Shown in pieces: positions 1 to 10,729 of a DNA stretch of 64,000 nucleotides; within the stretch, counting starts at the first letter, position 1; every line of letters begins with the position of its first letter. The DNA is from Nicotiana tabacum (taxonomy: Eukaryota > Streptophyta > Magnoliopsida > Solanales > Solanaceae). Below the pieces are notes generated by a model. That model searched no databases and was not told the DNA's origin. It saw only the letters and a list, made by a program, of their open reading frames with translations. The stretch lies in NCBI RefSeq assembly GCF_000715075.1, contig NC_134081.1, forward strand, positions 111,326,289-111,390,288. Direction: 5' to 3'. The translations under genes were made by a program, and so were the position numbers.

Positions 1-553
1 GTGAATTTAACTACAGGGAAAAAAGTCTCATTGTAGTAAATGCCTTCTTTTTGAGTATCCACTCTAATGACCAACCTAGAATTGTACCTTTTAATAGAGC
101 CATCAGATTTCTGCTTGATTTTATACACCCATTTGAAAGGGATGGGCTTCTTGTTATGAGTAAGAGGTACTATGTCCCAAGTGTGATTAGCCGCAAAAGA
201 TTCAAATTTCTTTAGCATTGCCCATTTCCAAGCATGATGGGAATTAGCTTGTTGGTAAAACTGAGGCTCATGCAAGTAAAGTTCAGCAGTGGATAGCTTA
301 GAATTAGGAGGTACAAAAGACTAAACATTAGAGCAGACATAATCAGAAAGATACGGAGGAGGATTGCTCACCCTAAGGGACTTCCTAAGAGGCTGTGGAG
401 AACAAGGTGCACTAGAAGAAGGAAGATCAGGAAGATTATTGGATACAGGGGCAGAAAGTGGAGAAGGTGAGGAAGTGGAGACTACTAGGGTAGAAGATGT
501 GGGAGAAAAGGAATCAGGGTGCAGGAAAGCAGGAGATTTTTTGGGTTGAACAA
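1..553 (-). pseudogene. Copia reverse transcriptase N-terminus and INT-RT linker, fragment (copy 1)
   Basis: Read on the minus strand, this encodes a Ser/Pro-rich linker with the motif VQPKKSPAF, then the start of a Ty1/copia reverse transcriptase with the motifs WKWAMLKKFESF, NHTWDIVPL and PFKWVYKIK. The window edge cuts it, so the catalytic part is absent here. It belongs to the minus-strand element whose integrase, protease and gag lie at 3028-5369. About 100 residues expected between integrase (ending SPYE at 3028) and the linker are missing, so the insertion at 554-3027 came with a deletion. Positions 1-1027 recur almost base for base at 30974-32000. Confidence 0.85.
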
Positions 554-3027
554 TGCACCGATGTGTAAAGAAATTTTTTTGCCGGAAAAAGGGTCATTTC
601 TGCGGCCCACTATGCAGTCGCAGAATCACTCTACGGACCATATAATGACCGCAGAGTGGATCATGAGAGGGCAAGTGTGGAGGAAAATTTGCGGCACATT
701 ATGCGGCCGCATATCAGTTATGCGGTGTATTATACGACCGCAAAACAGGTCTGCGGACCGCATAATGACTGCATACTAAGGCAGTCTTGCCCAGTTCCGG
801 AGGCCATATTTCGCGGCTATTTTGCGAGCCCAGAAGCGTTTTGCGATTGCATTTGCGACCGCATAGTGTGTTTCGGGGCTTAATTTTTCTGGTTTTATAA
901 ACCCGGCCCCATTCTTATAAAATACTATTGGGGGTCATTTTGAAGGGTTTCATCTGATATTTTAGAGAGAGGTGAGAGCATTTTAGAGTGAAAGTGAAGG
1001 CTTAGTCATTTATTCATCAATTCTTGTTCAAGGTTTGAAGATTTAATAAGGATCTTGTTAGGGCTTCAAAGAGGTAAGAATTTTTTTCCCCAATTCTTCA
1101 ATTTCGGGTTTGGGGTAAAATATGGGTGATTAATAGTATGATTCTTGGGTGTAAGAGTATTATTTATACGTATCAATGAGGTTTATGGAAAGATTGTTGA
1201 GTTCAAATGGGTAAAGATTGGGTTGAAAATGGTAGAAATTTTCAAAGATTTTAATTGAAGATTTGAGGATCGAGTTGATGTCGGAATTTGGTGAAATTTA
1301 TATGGTTGGACTCGTGGTTGGATGGACTTTCATATTATTATTTTTTACTTTTATCGGGTTCCGAGACGTGGGTCCCACGGGTGATTTTTGAGTTCATTTC
1401 GGGTTTTTATTGGAAAATTTGGAATTAATTACAATAATTGGTATTGACTAAATCGAATTAATTGTGGCTAGACATGAGGCTTTCGGAGATCAATTCTCGT
1501 GGCAAGGGCATAGCGGTATAAAGAATTATACGGTTTGAGGTAAGTAACAGTTTTAAATCTGGTCCTGAGGGTATGAAACTCCGGATTATTGTATCATGTG
1601 AATATTTTGGAGGTGACGCACATGCTAGGTGACGGGCGTGTGGGCGTACACCGTGGGAATTGGGACTTGGTCCATTCCATGGAACTGTGTAGTTGAATAA
1701 TCTATTGTTATATGTACATTCTCCATGTAGTGGAGATATTGAACCACAAATCATGTTTAGATTATGTGTTGGCACTGTAGGGAACCACAGAGGTCGTGTA
1801 CATGTTGAATTATCTACTAAATTATTGTTTTGTACTCAGTCATAGTTTACTTGTTTATTTTATCTCAGCCTCTATTGTTCCTTACTGATGTATCATATCA
1901 TTGCTCTTTGGGCTGAGTTTTCATGATTATTGATAGCCCGAGAGACTGGAGAGATTTATCACTGAGTGAGGCCGAGGGCCTGATTGTGAGATATTGATAG
2001 TACAGCACGTGAGTTGTTCGTGCGGATCCAGATATTATATTATAGCATGTGAGTTATCCGTGCAGCACGTGAGTTGTCTGTGCGGATCCAGATATTATAC
2101 TATAGCACGTGAGTTATCTGTGCAGCACGTGAGTTGTCCGTGCGGATCCAGATATTATACTATAGCACGTGAGTTGTCCGTGCAGCACGTGAGTTGTTCG
2201 TGCGAATCCAGATATTAATATTATAGCACGTAAGTTGTCCGTGCGTATTATAGCGCTTGGGCTAAAGGAGCCCATCCGGAGTCTGTACACCCCCAGTGAG
2301 CGTAGGTACCTATTGAGTGTGAGTACTGAGGGCTGAGAGCCGAGTGATTGAGTTGTTGTGATGAGTTGAGTGACTGTTGCCCTGAGAAGCTGTACTTGTT
2401 TTTCATTTGTTGTTGCACTTAGTTGCTATCTGTCATTGTTGTGAAATTTCTGAAAGATTTTATATCCGGATTACCTGAACTTGAACTGTATAAAACTGAT
2501 TTGACTTAAACTACCGAATTTGAAAGCATGTCTATTCTTTGCTGGAACTATTGAAAATGAACTATAACTGTGTAGCTCGTCACTATCTTCAGTTCCTTAG
2601 TTATTATTGTTACTTACTGAGTTAGTTGTACTCACGCTACACCCTACACTCCATGTACAGATCCAGGTGTTCCCGGTCATGGAGGACATTGATCTCGTTC
2701 GTGGTTGAGTATCGGAGATTCACGAGGTAGTTGCTTTTGCAGTCCTTGTCTCTCCTTCCTCGTTATCTTTTCTTTTTTGTATTGGTATTTTGACACAGAC
2801 TCTTGTAGACACTATTTCTTAGACTGGTTGTTTAAATGCTCATGACTTATTGACACCCGATGTTGGGGCTATTTTTCCGAACTGTATTTTGAGTTTAACT
2901 CCTGTTGTTACGAAAACTCTGTCATGTAAAAGCTTTGACTTATCTTTTGTGAAACATTGGAAGTGTCTTTGAGAATCGGCTTGTCTAGTACCATCAATAG
3001 GCGCCATTAGGAATTTGGGTCGTGACA
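554..3027 (+). mobile_element. Large Ty3/gypsy LTR (solo or 5'-truncated) inserted in the copia element
   Basis: The segment ends GGGTCGTGACA at 3027, the same 3' terminus as the 2.94-kb minus-strand LTR at 27879-30818. The block around 2245-2390 (CCAGTGAGCG, GGTACCTATTGAG) matches that LTR in reverse complement. A TATA-like TATAAAATAC lies near 917, and a 60-bp minisatellite is at 1996-2245. There is no internal domain after the 3' end; copia integrase resumes at 3028. The 5' boundary (about 554-562) is uncertain: the TGTAATGACC start of the sister LTR is not visible and I found no matching 5-bp TSD, so a truncated solo LTR is likely. None of the short reading frames inside resembles a protein. 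Confidence 0.7.
1996..2245 (+). repeat. 60-bp minisatellite, about 4 units, inside the gypsy LTR
   Basis: About four 60-bp units, each made of two half-units starting AGCACGTGAGTTGTCCGTGC plus the spacer GGATCCAGATATTATACTAT. The half-unit is a small inverted repeat (GCACG...CGTGC) and usually contains CACGTG, seen six times. The sister LTR at 27879-30818 lacks the array at the corresponding place. Confidence 0.9.
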
Positions 3028-5369
3028 TTCATAAGGTGAGATGTTATTCAAAACACTAAAAGGGAATCTGTTGATAAGATATGTAGCAGTTAAGACACAA
3101 TCATCCCAATATTTAAAGAGTAAGTTAGACTGAAACAACAAGGCTCGAGATGTTTCCAGTAAGTATTTATTTTTTCTTTCTATAATCCCACTTTGTTGTG
3201 GGGTGTGTGGAATGGTGGTCTGGTGTAAAATGCCTTGGGAAGAGAAAAAGGATTTGGCCTTATAACTAGTACCAAGCTCAAAAGCATTGTCAGACCTAAA
3301 ACTTTAAACTGATGTATGAAATTGTGTTATTACCATAGAAGTAAAAGCTTTAATGACATATAAAGCATTGCCCATGCACAAGAGTAGATGGGTCTAGATG
3401 ACACTAGTTAAATCATTTACTAAAGTCAAGAAATATCTGAAACCATCATAGGTATTAGTGTGGTAGGGGCCTCAAATGTCAATGTGTACTAATTAAAAAG
3501 GAGCATATGTATTGATGGAACTATCAGGAAATGGTAATCTTTGTTTCCTAGCCATAGGGCAAATAGAGCAAATAAGAGATTGTTTAAAAGAAACCTTGCT
3601 AGAAATAAATGGACTAGACATCATTCTAACAAAAGGCATGTGGCCTAGTCTCTAGTGCTAAAACATATCAGTTTTATTGTTATTAGAAGATGAATTACAA
3701 TGGGGAGTCAGAGGAAGAAGAGTTACAGGATTAGGTGCAGAAGTAGAAACATTACAAGACTGATTAGTAAAAACAGGGCAAGAAGATGCAGTAACATCAT
3801 AAGCATTGTAAGCAGTAGATGAAACTGACATAGATGATGGAGTAGCAGCATCAAGGTGGAGAAAATACAGACCATTAGTAGCTTTAGCAACTTCTAGTGG
3901 CCTCTTCAGAGAAGGGCCATGTAAATAGAAATTAGAAATGATGCATATTTCAAGACAATTAAGTTGAAAAAGAAGTTGATATATTGAGATCATGTTAAAT
4001 TGAAAAATGGCACAAGAAAGACATTGTGTAAGGTTATGTCAGCCCTAAGGTGTAAAGATCCAGTTGAGACAGCTTTGACTTTATATCCATTAGGTAGAGT
4101 GATTAAGAATGGTTTAGGTAATGATTTTAGATCGTGAAGAAACTGTTTGTGAGGTGTCATGTGGTTAATAGCCCCAGAATCTAAAATCCAAGTATCATCA
4201 CTTAACTGAGAAGATGTACAAATACGAAAATCAACAGAATTAACCATAGAACTTTTCAACAAACCTGTAAAATGAGCATAGCCAAAAGTCTCTCTTGAAG
4301 AACCATTGTTGTTGGAACCGGGAGAAATATTTGCTTGTTCAAAAGATGTTGATATTGCTCTTGGCTTAAACCATGGGTTGATGAAGTTCCAGGTTAGGAA
4401 AGAGGAGCTTGAACTAAAGACTCAGTGGATGAAGTGTCAGCATGAACACACAAGGCAGATTTTTTAGACCGCGTGAATTTGAAATCAGAAGAAAACCGAT
4501 GTAACTTGTAGTACTTCTCAATAGTGTGCCCTGGATTTTTACAATACTTGCGTGATATTTCCCAGGCTTTCTTGACTCAAAATAAACCTTTTGATTAAAA
4601 GTTTTCTCATTACCAGAAGGTGTAGAAGAGGCAGAGAAAGAAACTGACTCATTAGACAAGCCTGGTGTGTGAGAAGATTCCCTCTGTTTCTCATCAGTTG
4701 TAGCATAGAATAAGCTCTACTAATATTAGGGATTGGATTCATCATAAGAATGTTACTCTTAACTGTAGAGTAAGATTTGTTAAGCCCGGCTAGGAACCAA
4801 AAAAGCTTGAGTTCTTCAATGAATTTGGGTAAGGCTCCACAAGAACAAACAAGTACTACATATGCAGTACTCATTTCATCCCAAAGATTTCACAACCTAG
4901 TAAAGTATGATGTAATATATGAAGTCCCTTGAGAGATAGTTCCAATTTCCCTCTAAATCTGAATGAATTTGGACCCATTAGATTGTTCAAATCTTTCATT
5001 TATATCTAACCAAATTTTCCTAGCAGTGTCGTACCCCAAGGCACTAGTAGCAATCTTCCTAGAGAGAGTATTGGTGATCCAAGCGATCACTATGTCATTG
5101 CACCTTTCCCAAAAAGGATAATAAGGAAAGTCTACTGAAGTCTTATCATGCCGACCATTGATCAAGCCCAGTTTATTTTTGGCAGACAGAGAAACAAGCA
5201 TGCTTTTCCTCCATGCGACAAAACTAGTACCATCAAAAGGAGGTGTAACTAAATGAGTACCAGGACTATCCGACGGATGAACATAGAAAGGATGAGAAGG
5301 ATCTAGACTAAAAGTAGCAAAACCCTTAGAGAAAATGGACGAAGACGTAGTTTCAACATCAATAGTCAT
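3028..5369 (-). pseudogene. Ty1/copia gag-protease-integrase, degenerate
   Basis: Read from 5369 downwards. Gag begins MTIDVETTSSS and contains FDGTSFVAWRKSML and ERCNDIVIAWITN (4953-5369). A damaged zinc knuckle (CKNPGHTIEKYYKLH, about 4500-4550) has lost Cys positions. Protease follows with TWILDSGAINHMTP, giving the catalytic DSG (about 4170-4200). The GAG-pre-integrase has LEVAKATNGLYFLH (about 3880). The integrase core has RLGHMPFVRM, CSICPMARKQRL, RSDNAF and GIIERKNKYLLE, ending YWDDCVLTATYLINRF and SPYE at 3028. Several in-frame stops and frameshifts make it non-functional. Order gag-PR-INT-RT is the copia order. The RT part lies at 1-553 or in its copy at 30819-31526. Confidence 0.9.
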
Positions 5370-5707
5370 GATAACAGCTAGTATTTCTAAAATCAAATAG
5401 TATTTCTAAGAAAGCTTCAAAGCAAAATCACATATAGACAGTAACGAATAGGAGTGAGAGTAGATGATACCAGTCTTCCTTTGAAATGGTAGAAAACTAT
5501 CGAAACTTTAAAATTCAGTCAAAAATCCATCGACAACATTAGAAAAGCTTCACCATTGAAGTAATCGAGCACAATATCCATAAAACACAGTGAGATGTAA
5601 AAAAAATAAAGTTTGAATATTAAGGTTTGTACTTGAAGACAAAACTTGTAAAACTAAGGTCGAGGGTAACATCGCTCGACTCTGACGAATTTTCGATACT
5701 GATATCA
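5370..5707 (-). other. Copia PBS and untranslated leader
   Basis: Non-coding leader between the 5' LTR and the gag start of the minus-strand copia. The PBS-like sequence adjoins the LTR at about 5694-5707. Confidence 0.6.
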
Positions 5708-6000
5708 TATTAAGTGAAGAGGAGCTCGATTATTGTACAAATCCCATGAACAAAGAAAGAGACATGAGAGACGAAGAGATACAGAGAAATATCTGATGTA
5801 TTGGAAATGAAATGTCTCTCTTACTTTATCCGAGAACCATCTATTTGTTTATATACAAATGAAAGTTGCTATCAAGTAAGTGTAAAAATGTGGCTAACTA
5901 ATACAAAGTGTGACTATTGCATATAAGAGTATAACATGTACAAAGAGGCTGCTTCAGGTATAATTGGGTATGTGGTTTATTGGGCCTGCTCTGTCCAACA
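5708..6000 (-). mobile_element. 5' LTR of the minus-strand copia element
   Basis: On the minus strand the LTR starts TGTTGGACAGAGC at 6000 and ends CTTCACTTAATA at 5708. It is followed by a primer-binding-site-like TGATATCAGTATCG, a decayed form of the initiator-Met tRNA complement TGGTATCAGAGC, leading into gag at 5369. Length is 293 bp. The flank at 6001-6005 is GAGCC. The opposite end of what seems to be the same element is at 24345, preceded by GGGCC. Confidence 0.8.
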
Positions 6001-6150
6001 GAGCCAGGATTTGAAGGTTATGGCCTATGATCTTATCACTAATCCTAACTCATTTTAGTTATTGGGTTCGTAATTAATTATTTTTACATATTTACTGAAT
6101 TATCTAATACAAATACAGGATTTAAGAAAAATCTAATGGGTTCGCCCCTG
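6001..6150. repeat. MITE fragment of the GCGGAgCCAGGATTT family
   Basis: It begins GAGCCAGGATTTGAAGG and ends GGGTTCGCCCCTGCC. The termini resemble the complete hAT-type MITE at 46576-46980 (TAGTAGCGGACCCAGG ... TGGGTCCGCCCCTA). Its left terminus coincides with the copia insertion point at 6000. Confidence 0.55.
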
Positions 6151-6755
6151 CCCCTTTTGTAGTATCCTACCATTAATGTAGTTCCTAAATTATTGATACG
6201 TAATTTTCACAATTAATGTAGAATATGTCTACATATATGCTCACACATACCTATGTATTATATTGAGGGGTCACCAGACCCCGTAAACTTCAGTAGAAGT
6301 CTTGTATATGTATATGTATATACCTTAAAAATGGTTAAATTAAATCACTTGGCACCCTTAACGCTAAAAGCCTTTAGGGGCAATGATTGAACAAAATATT
6401 GTGCCCCCGTCGTGTTAAAATCCTTGGCCCGCCTCTGTATATTCATCGTATCTTACGTATATGCAATATTACAATTAATAATCAATATACCTCTAGGTAC
6501 AGGTTAACATATTTTAACGACGTCGAAAGGGCCAAAGTAAATTTTATCAAAAACTAAAGCTCCATAAGTGCTACTATGCTAACAAATTATAGGAGGCGTG
6601 TAAGGAAAATAGTGAAATGGTCAAAAAAAGTAAATGATATACCATCAAAAAGGGAGAAAAATCAAGCTTAAGATCTGCAAATAAGATTCACTATCTCAGA
6701 GACACATTAAGCATGGAACTTACATTAATTTTCCATAAATGTTCTGAACCCTCCA

Positions 6756-6765
6756 CCATAAGTTA
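6756..6765 (+). promoter_or_regulatory. Decayed TATA-box position of DEFL-A
   Basis: CCATAAGTTA here aligns with CTATAAATTA at 17597-17606 upstream of DEFL-B, at the same distance (about 60 bp) from the ATG. Two substitutions break the TATA consensus. Confidence 0.5.
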
Positions 6766-6816
6766 AGAGAAAGAACTGTTGTTAAACACCCTTTCATAAC
6801 TTCAACACATTAGACA

Positions 6817-7810
6817 ATGGCCAAACCTAGTGTCTCAAAACCCCAAAATGTCTTCTTATTCATTGTGTTCCTTCTCTCAGGTATTTACTCTCACCCACTT
6901 AAACTACAATTAATCAGTAATAGATTAAGGTATGGCCAAACTTGATGTTCTTTTCCTTTAATTAATTTGCTCCTTTTTCGCTTTCCTTGCCATGGATTTA
7001 TAATTTGTGTCTAGAGAATAATACCAAGAATGGGACAACACCGAAAAAATAGATATATAGGTTTTGCAATTTTTTTATAATTCTGGCTGGTTTCGGCTTT
7101 CTTTTCTCCTCTATTTTAATAAAAAAGAGGCCTTACAAGTTACAATTACGATGTTTCCACAATGGCAGATCCAGAATTTTTAAAGCATGAGTGCTCAACT
7201 ATTTTTAATTTGAAAATTGCTATTTAAACTGAGTGCCCAGTACATATATCTATATAAATTACCCGTTTTTTAATATAAGTAATAGTGTTAGTCTCCAAAA
7301 GCAATCGGTTGCTTAAGCACCCATAATAGATAACATAGATCTGCCATTGTCCGTTTAAGATAGAAAAAAAGATCGAAATATTTTATTTTTTTTTTAAATC
7401 AAGAATTAATGTATTAACTTTGTTTTTCCAGTTCCGTTCTTACTACTCGTACAAGATATTTTTTTCTCCAATTATATTCTACCTTTACTTTGATCAACAG
7501 TGGATATAAAGCGACATTCTTTTTGCACCAAGTTGTTTTATTGTTAGAAATTTTATATGTATAACGATGATTTAATTAACATTCGCAAATTTTGTTGATG
7601 CGAGCAGTTCATGAGATAGGGGTTGAGGCAAAAACATGTAACGAAGGGCTGGCATGGGTGGAAACGACGTGCGAAGGAAACCATCGGTCGCAGCCGGGAA
7701 TTTTATGTTGGAATGAATGTTATAACAGACACGGTTTAAGTGCCACTGCCAGTTGCTTGGATTCCCCTGCTTTGCCCACTCTCTTTTGCTGGTGCTCTTG
7801 GCCTTGTTAA
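6817..7810 (+). CDS. Defensin-like secreted cysteine-rich peptide (DEFL-A), two exons
   Basis: Exon 1 is 6817-6880 (donor CAG|GTATTT) and exon 2 is 7608-7810 (acceptor GAGCAG|TT, stop TAA), joined in phase 1 to give 88 residues. Residues 1-28 form a signal peptide (MAKPSVSKPQNVFLFIVFLL..., cleavage probably after VEA). The mature part has eight cysteines with spacing C-X10-C-X11-C-X3-C-X11-C-X10-C-X-C-X3-C. The CX3C and CXC pair is the cysteine-stabilised alpha-beta signature of plant defensin-like proteins, which are exported small peptides with antimicrobial or signalling roles. The exon structure matches DEFL-B exactly, including splice phase. The 727-bp intron holds a MITE (7159-7350). 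The TATA position looks mutated, so expression is uncertain. The specific role is unknown. Confidence 0.85.
7159..7350. mobile_element. MITE with perfect 13-bp TIRs in the DEFL-A intron
   Basis: ACAATGGCAGATC (7159-7171) and GATCTGCCATTGT (7338-7350) are exact inverted repeats enclosing 166 bp. No clear target duplication was found. DEFL-B has no such element in its intron. Confidence 0.75.
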
Positions 7811-8648
7811 TTATGCCTAAAATACTTCCCTAGCTTAATTAATGCTTTATACTAGTTACTATTCTCAAAGATCCATATTCTATTCATTTTATAAGCAATA
7901 TATGTTGGTGCTTTTCAACTAATCTGGAAAACAGTATATTTATCATTTTATTTTCATTGAATTACTTTTTTCTTAACTGACGAGTAGCAACTAATTATAT
8001 TGCTAGCTCCAAACTCATTACGCTTCACATTAAGGGGTCATTTCTTGATGGTGCTGAAACGATTAATCCCTCCCACCATAAAATTCAATATACGATAATA
8101 AGGTATTTGGTTGGTCAAATAAGAAATAATAATTGTCGCTTAACTAATGTATGGATGTGGAGTAAGAATATTTTAAATTCAGGGATTGAACTATTTAAAG
8201 ATAAAAAATACCTTATGCGAAGCAAATCATCCCTAACTGCTTAATAATCTTGTCCGCTTTATTATTAAGGAATTACTGAAGAACTATGTGAAAGTTGGTA
8301 GAAAATATATAGTCCTTGATTTAAGAGCATCTCGTGCATCTATAACGCTACTAAATATTCCCTTTTGCTTACAAGTGATTAGTGATTGATATTTGCAGTA
8401 CTTACAAACTATTCCTAAAAGATTGTGAGAATTTATCTCTCTCTCGTCAATTCTTTTTTTATTTTTTTATTCTTGGGTGGGTAGCTTGATGAGATTAATT
8501 TGTTCTCTTCCCCAGTTTTCAAACGAAGGATAAACTTCAATCAGTCAAACCAAATACTGAATCTCAAGCCTTTGACAAACTCGAGATTTTAGTCAACAGT
8601 CAGCTTTAACATATTAGACTTCTCTTCTGTTAGTTTTTGACCAAGTGT
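7811..8648. other. Intergenic, no feature recognised
   Basis: AT-rich DNA downstream of DEFL-A. Short reading frames only; I see no gene. Confidence 0.5.
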
Positions 8649-8657
8649 ATCATAATC

Positions 8658-9428
8658 GGGTTAAGATTTCCTCCCGTATTTCTTAATGGGATAGTAGGAT
8701 GCTGCCACGTGTTACAAAAAGCTGGACATTTCAAGATCCATTTTATAGAGTATTATTTTAGCAGAGAAAAATAAATAAATATTAGAAAACAATTCTTTTT
8801 TGAACTCCACTGCGTGAACTTCCGACGCCGGCTACATGACCCATAGAACTTATTTCAATATTTCATGTTGAAACAAAAGACTTTGATTTTGATGCCGCTC
8901 TCAGCTTTACAATGATTCTTCTATTTCTTGTTTGCTGAAATACTATATATAAGAGCAAAAAGAAAAAAGACGCTCACCAAAAAATTTATTTGTAAGTATT
9001 GTAATAACTCTTGTCTCTTGCTATTGTGGAATTCCAACAATGAAAACAACAAAGATGAAGACAGAAAAGAGTTTAGGGATAGAAATGAAGAATGATAGGA
9101 AAAAGCAAAAAAAGAGAAGAGAGGTGCTAAATTAAATGAAGTGAGATGGAGAAAAGAAAAGTGGGAGTGTTGCTCTTATGAGCAAGAATCACCCCGGACT
9201 AACAAGTGTGTGGCTTCATGTCACCAGCGTCGGAAGCTCGCGGTAATCTAATGGAAATTCAGAAATAAGTTAGGTTATTTGGTGCTTTTGAGGTTGAACG
9301 AATAAAAATGAATAAATTTTGCAATCAACAAAATTTTGGCCTTTCAAATTTTTGTTAACACGTGGCAGCATCCTAAACCCCCAGTTGAAAAATAGTGGAG
9401 GAAAGAATACTGGAGGGGATCTCAACCC
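8658..9428. mobile_element. Mutator-like MITE with 9-bp TSD
   Basis: Long imperfect TIRs: the left begins GGGTTAAGATTTCCTCC and the right, reverse-complemented, begins GGGTTGAGATCCCCTCC. Both run about 70-85 bp to a shared AGGATGCTGCCACGTGTTA. The 9-bp duplication ATCATAATC flanks it exactly (8649-8657 and 9429-9437). Long TIRs with a 9-bp TSD are the hallmark of Mutator-like elements. The 771-bp body has no coding capacity. Confidence 0.9.
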
Positions 9429-9437
9429 ATCATAATC

Positions 9438-9925
9438 ACAGAGTAGTTTAAGTAATAACCGGCTTTTATCGAGGTATAATTGGTCTTTTGACTGATTCTA
9501 TCATAGCATGTAAAATTATCCAGGAGGTGAGGTAAAATAATTAAATAGTATCTATAGTTTGAAATTGATACAACTTGTAAGTAATTATATGATCTTGTTC
9601 GTCACCCAAATCAATGAAGATGGAGAATTTCTTTGATACAACAAATAGATTAAATAATGATGAAGGATTTCTTTTATACAACAAATAAATTAGATGTAAC
9701 AAAATTTAAAAAAAGAAAAGATTAAATGTATGAGATTGTTATGGTACCTGCTATGGAGAAAAATGCACTCTTCTTCTATTTTCCTATCTCGCACTATATA
9801 CAGGTTCAAATTCAATCCCGTCTAAATTTGCCTTTACACAAATAACCAACTAGATTTATTATTATTTTTTCTAGCCAAAATATTTAAATTACACATTAAT
9901 TATATATGGATTTATATATATATTG
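9438..9925. other. Intergenic, no feature recognised
   Basis: AT-rich spacer between the Mutator-like MITE and the Tat gypsy LTR. Confidence 0.5.
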
Positions 9926-10615
9926 TGTAGGGGTAAAATCGGGGATAATGTCTACCCCGATTCTCCGGTAAGAAAATGGAAGAAGTGCACGAATGCATGA
10001 AATTGTAATCGAGGTTAAGACCCCTCGTATCGAGATCCAGGAAGAGTGAACAGTGTGCTCGTCATTGGATATGATAAAGCGACGTGCCCCGAACCAAGAA
10101 TGAGTTCTAAGATCTCGGAAAATACGGTAAACGGTTACACACGACGGATAGAGGGTCGTGATATTCGCACCCAACCGGATATCACGACGCGGATCTCGCT
10201 CGATGTCGGTTATGGATCAGTAATTAACGAGAAAGGAAAATTTTTACCTTTTTTAGACTTATACTATGGATGAAACTCTCATCTATATAAAGGAAAAGTT
10301 TTTCTTTTGTGACATACAGTGTAACACGCGAATCAAAGCAATACAAGTTTATTTTTTTTGCCTTTTAGCTACTAATAAAGCTCTTGTTCACTTATTATGT
10401 TCTTCATTCATGACTGGACTCGAACCGAGGGTCCGATCAAGGACGAGGTCACTGTTCAATTTAAGTTCAGGTCTGGCCATAACATTACAATTGGTTTGAT
10501 CGCTTATTTCGTCTCTAATTCATTTATCTAATATCCTTAATTATTTATGTTGAATCAAATCACGTATCCTTACAACAGCATACAAATTTAATTGTTATCC
10601 AATTTTGGGGTAAAC
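9926..10615 (+). mobile_element. 5' LTR of Tat-lineage gypsy element
   Basis: Starts TGTAGGGGTAAAATCGGGG and ends TTTTGGGGTAAACA. The last 215 bp match the 3' LTR remnant at 38326-38540. It is followed by PBS TGGCGCCCACCGTGGGGCC at about 10620-10638. Length is about 690 bp. Confidence 0.8.
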
Positions 10616-10729
10616 AGTTTGGCGCCCACCGTGGGGCCAAGGAAAATAGTAATGATTTGATATGAATCTACATAACACACCCTATTTTACGCTTGTTGTT
10701 TGAAGTTTTAATTTCAGGTCAGTCCAAAA

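Noticed and set aside
519..883. Two overlapping + strand ORFs, repeated at 31492-31856
   Set aside because: They lie in LTR sequence rich in GCGGCCGCA-type repeats; duplication of the DNA, not selection, explains their identity.
1994..2218. Repetitive 74-residue reading frame (LSVQHVSC repeated)
   Set aside because: It is the translation of the 60-bp minisatellite inside an LTR, not a protein gene.
2000..2260. CRISPR-like array
   Set aside because: Repeat and spacer are both conserved between units; this is a plant minisatellite.
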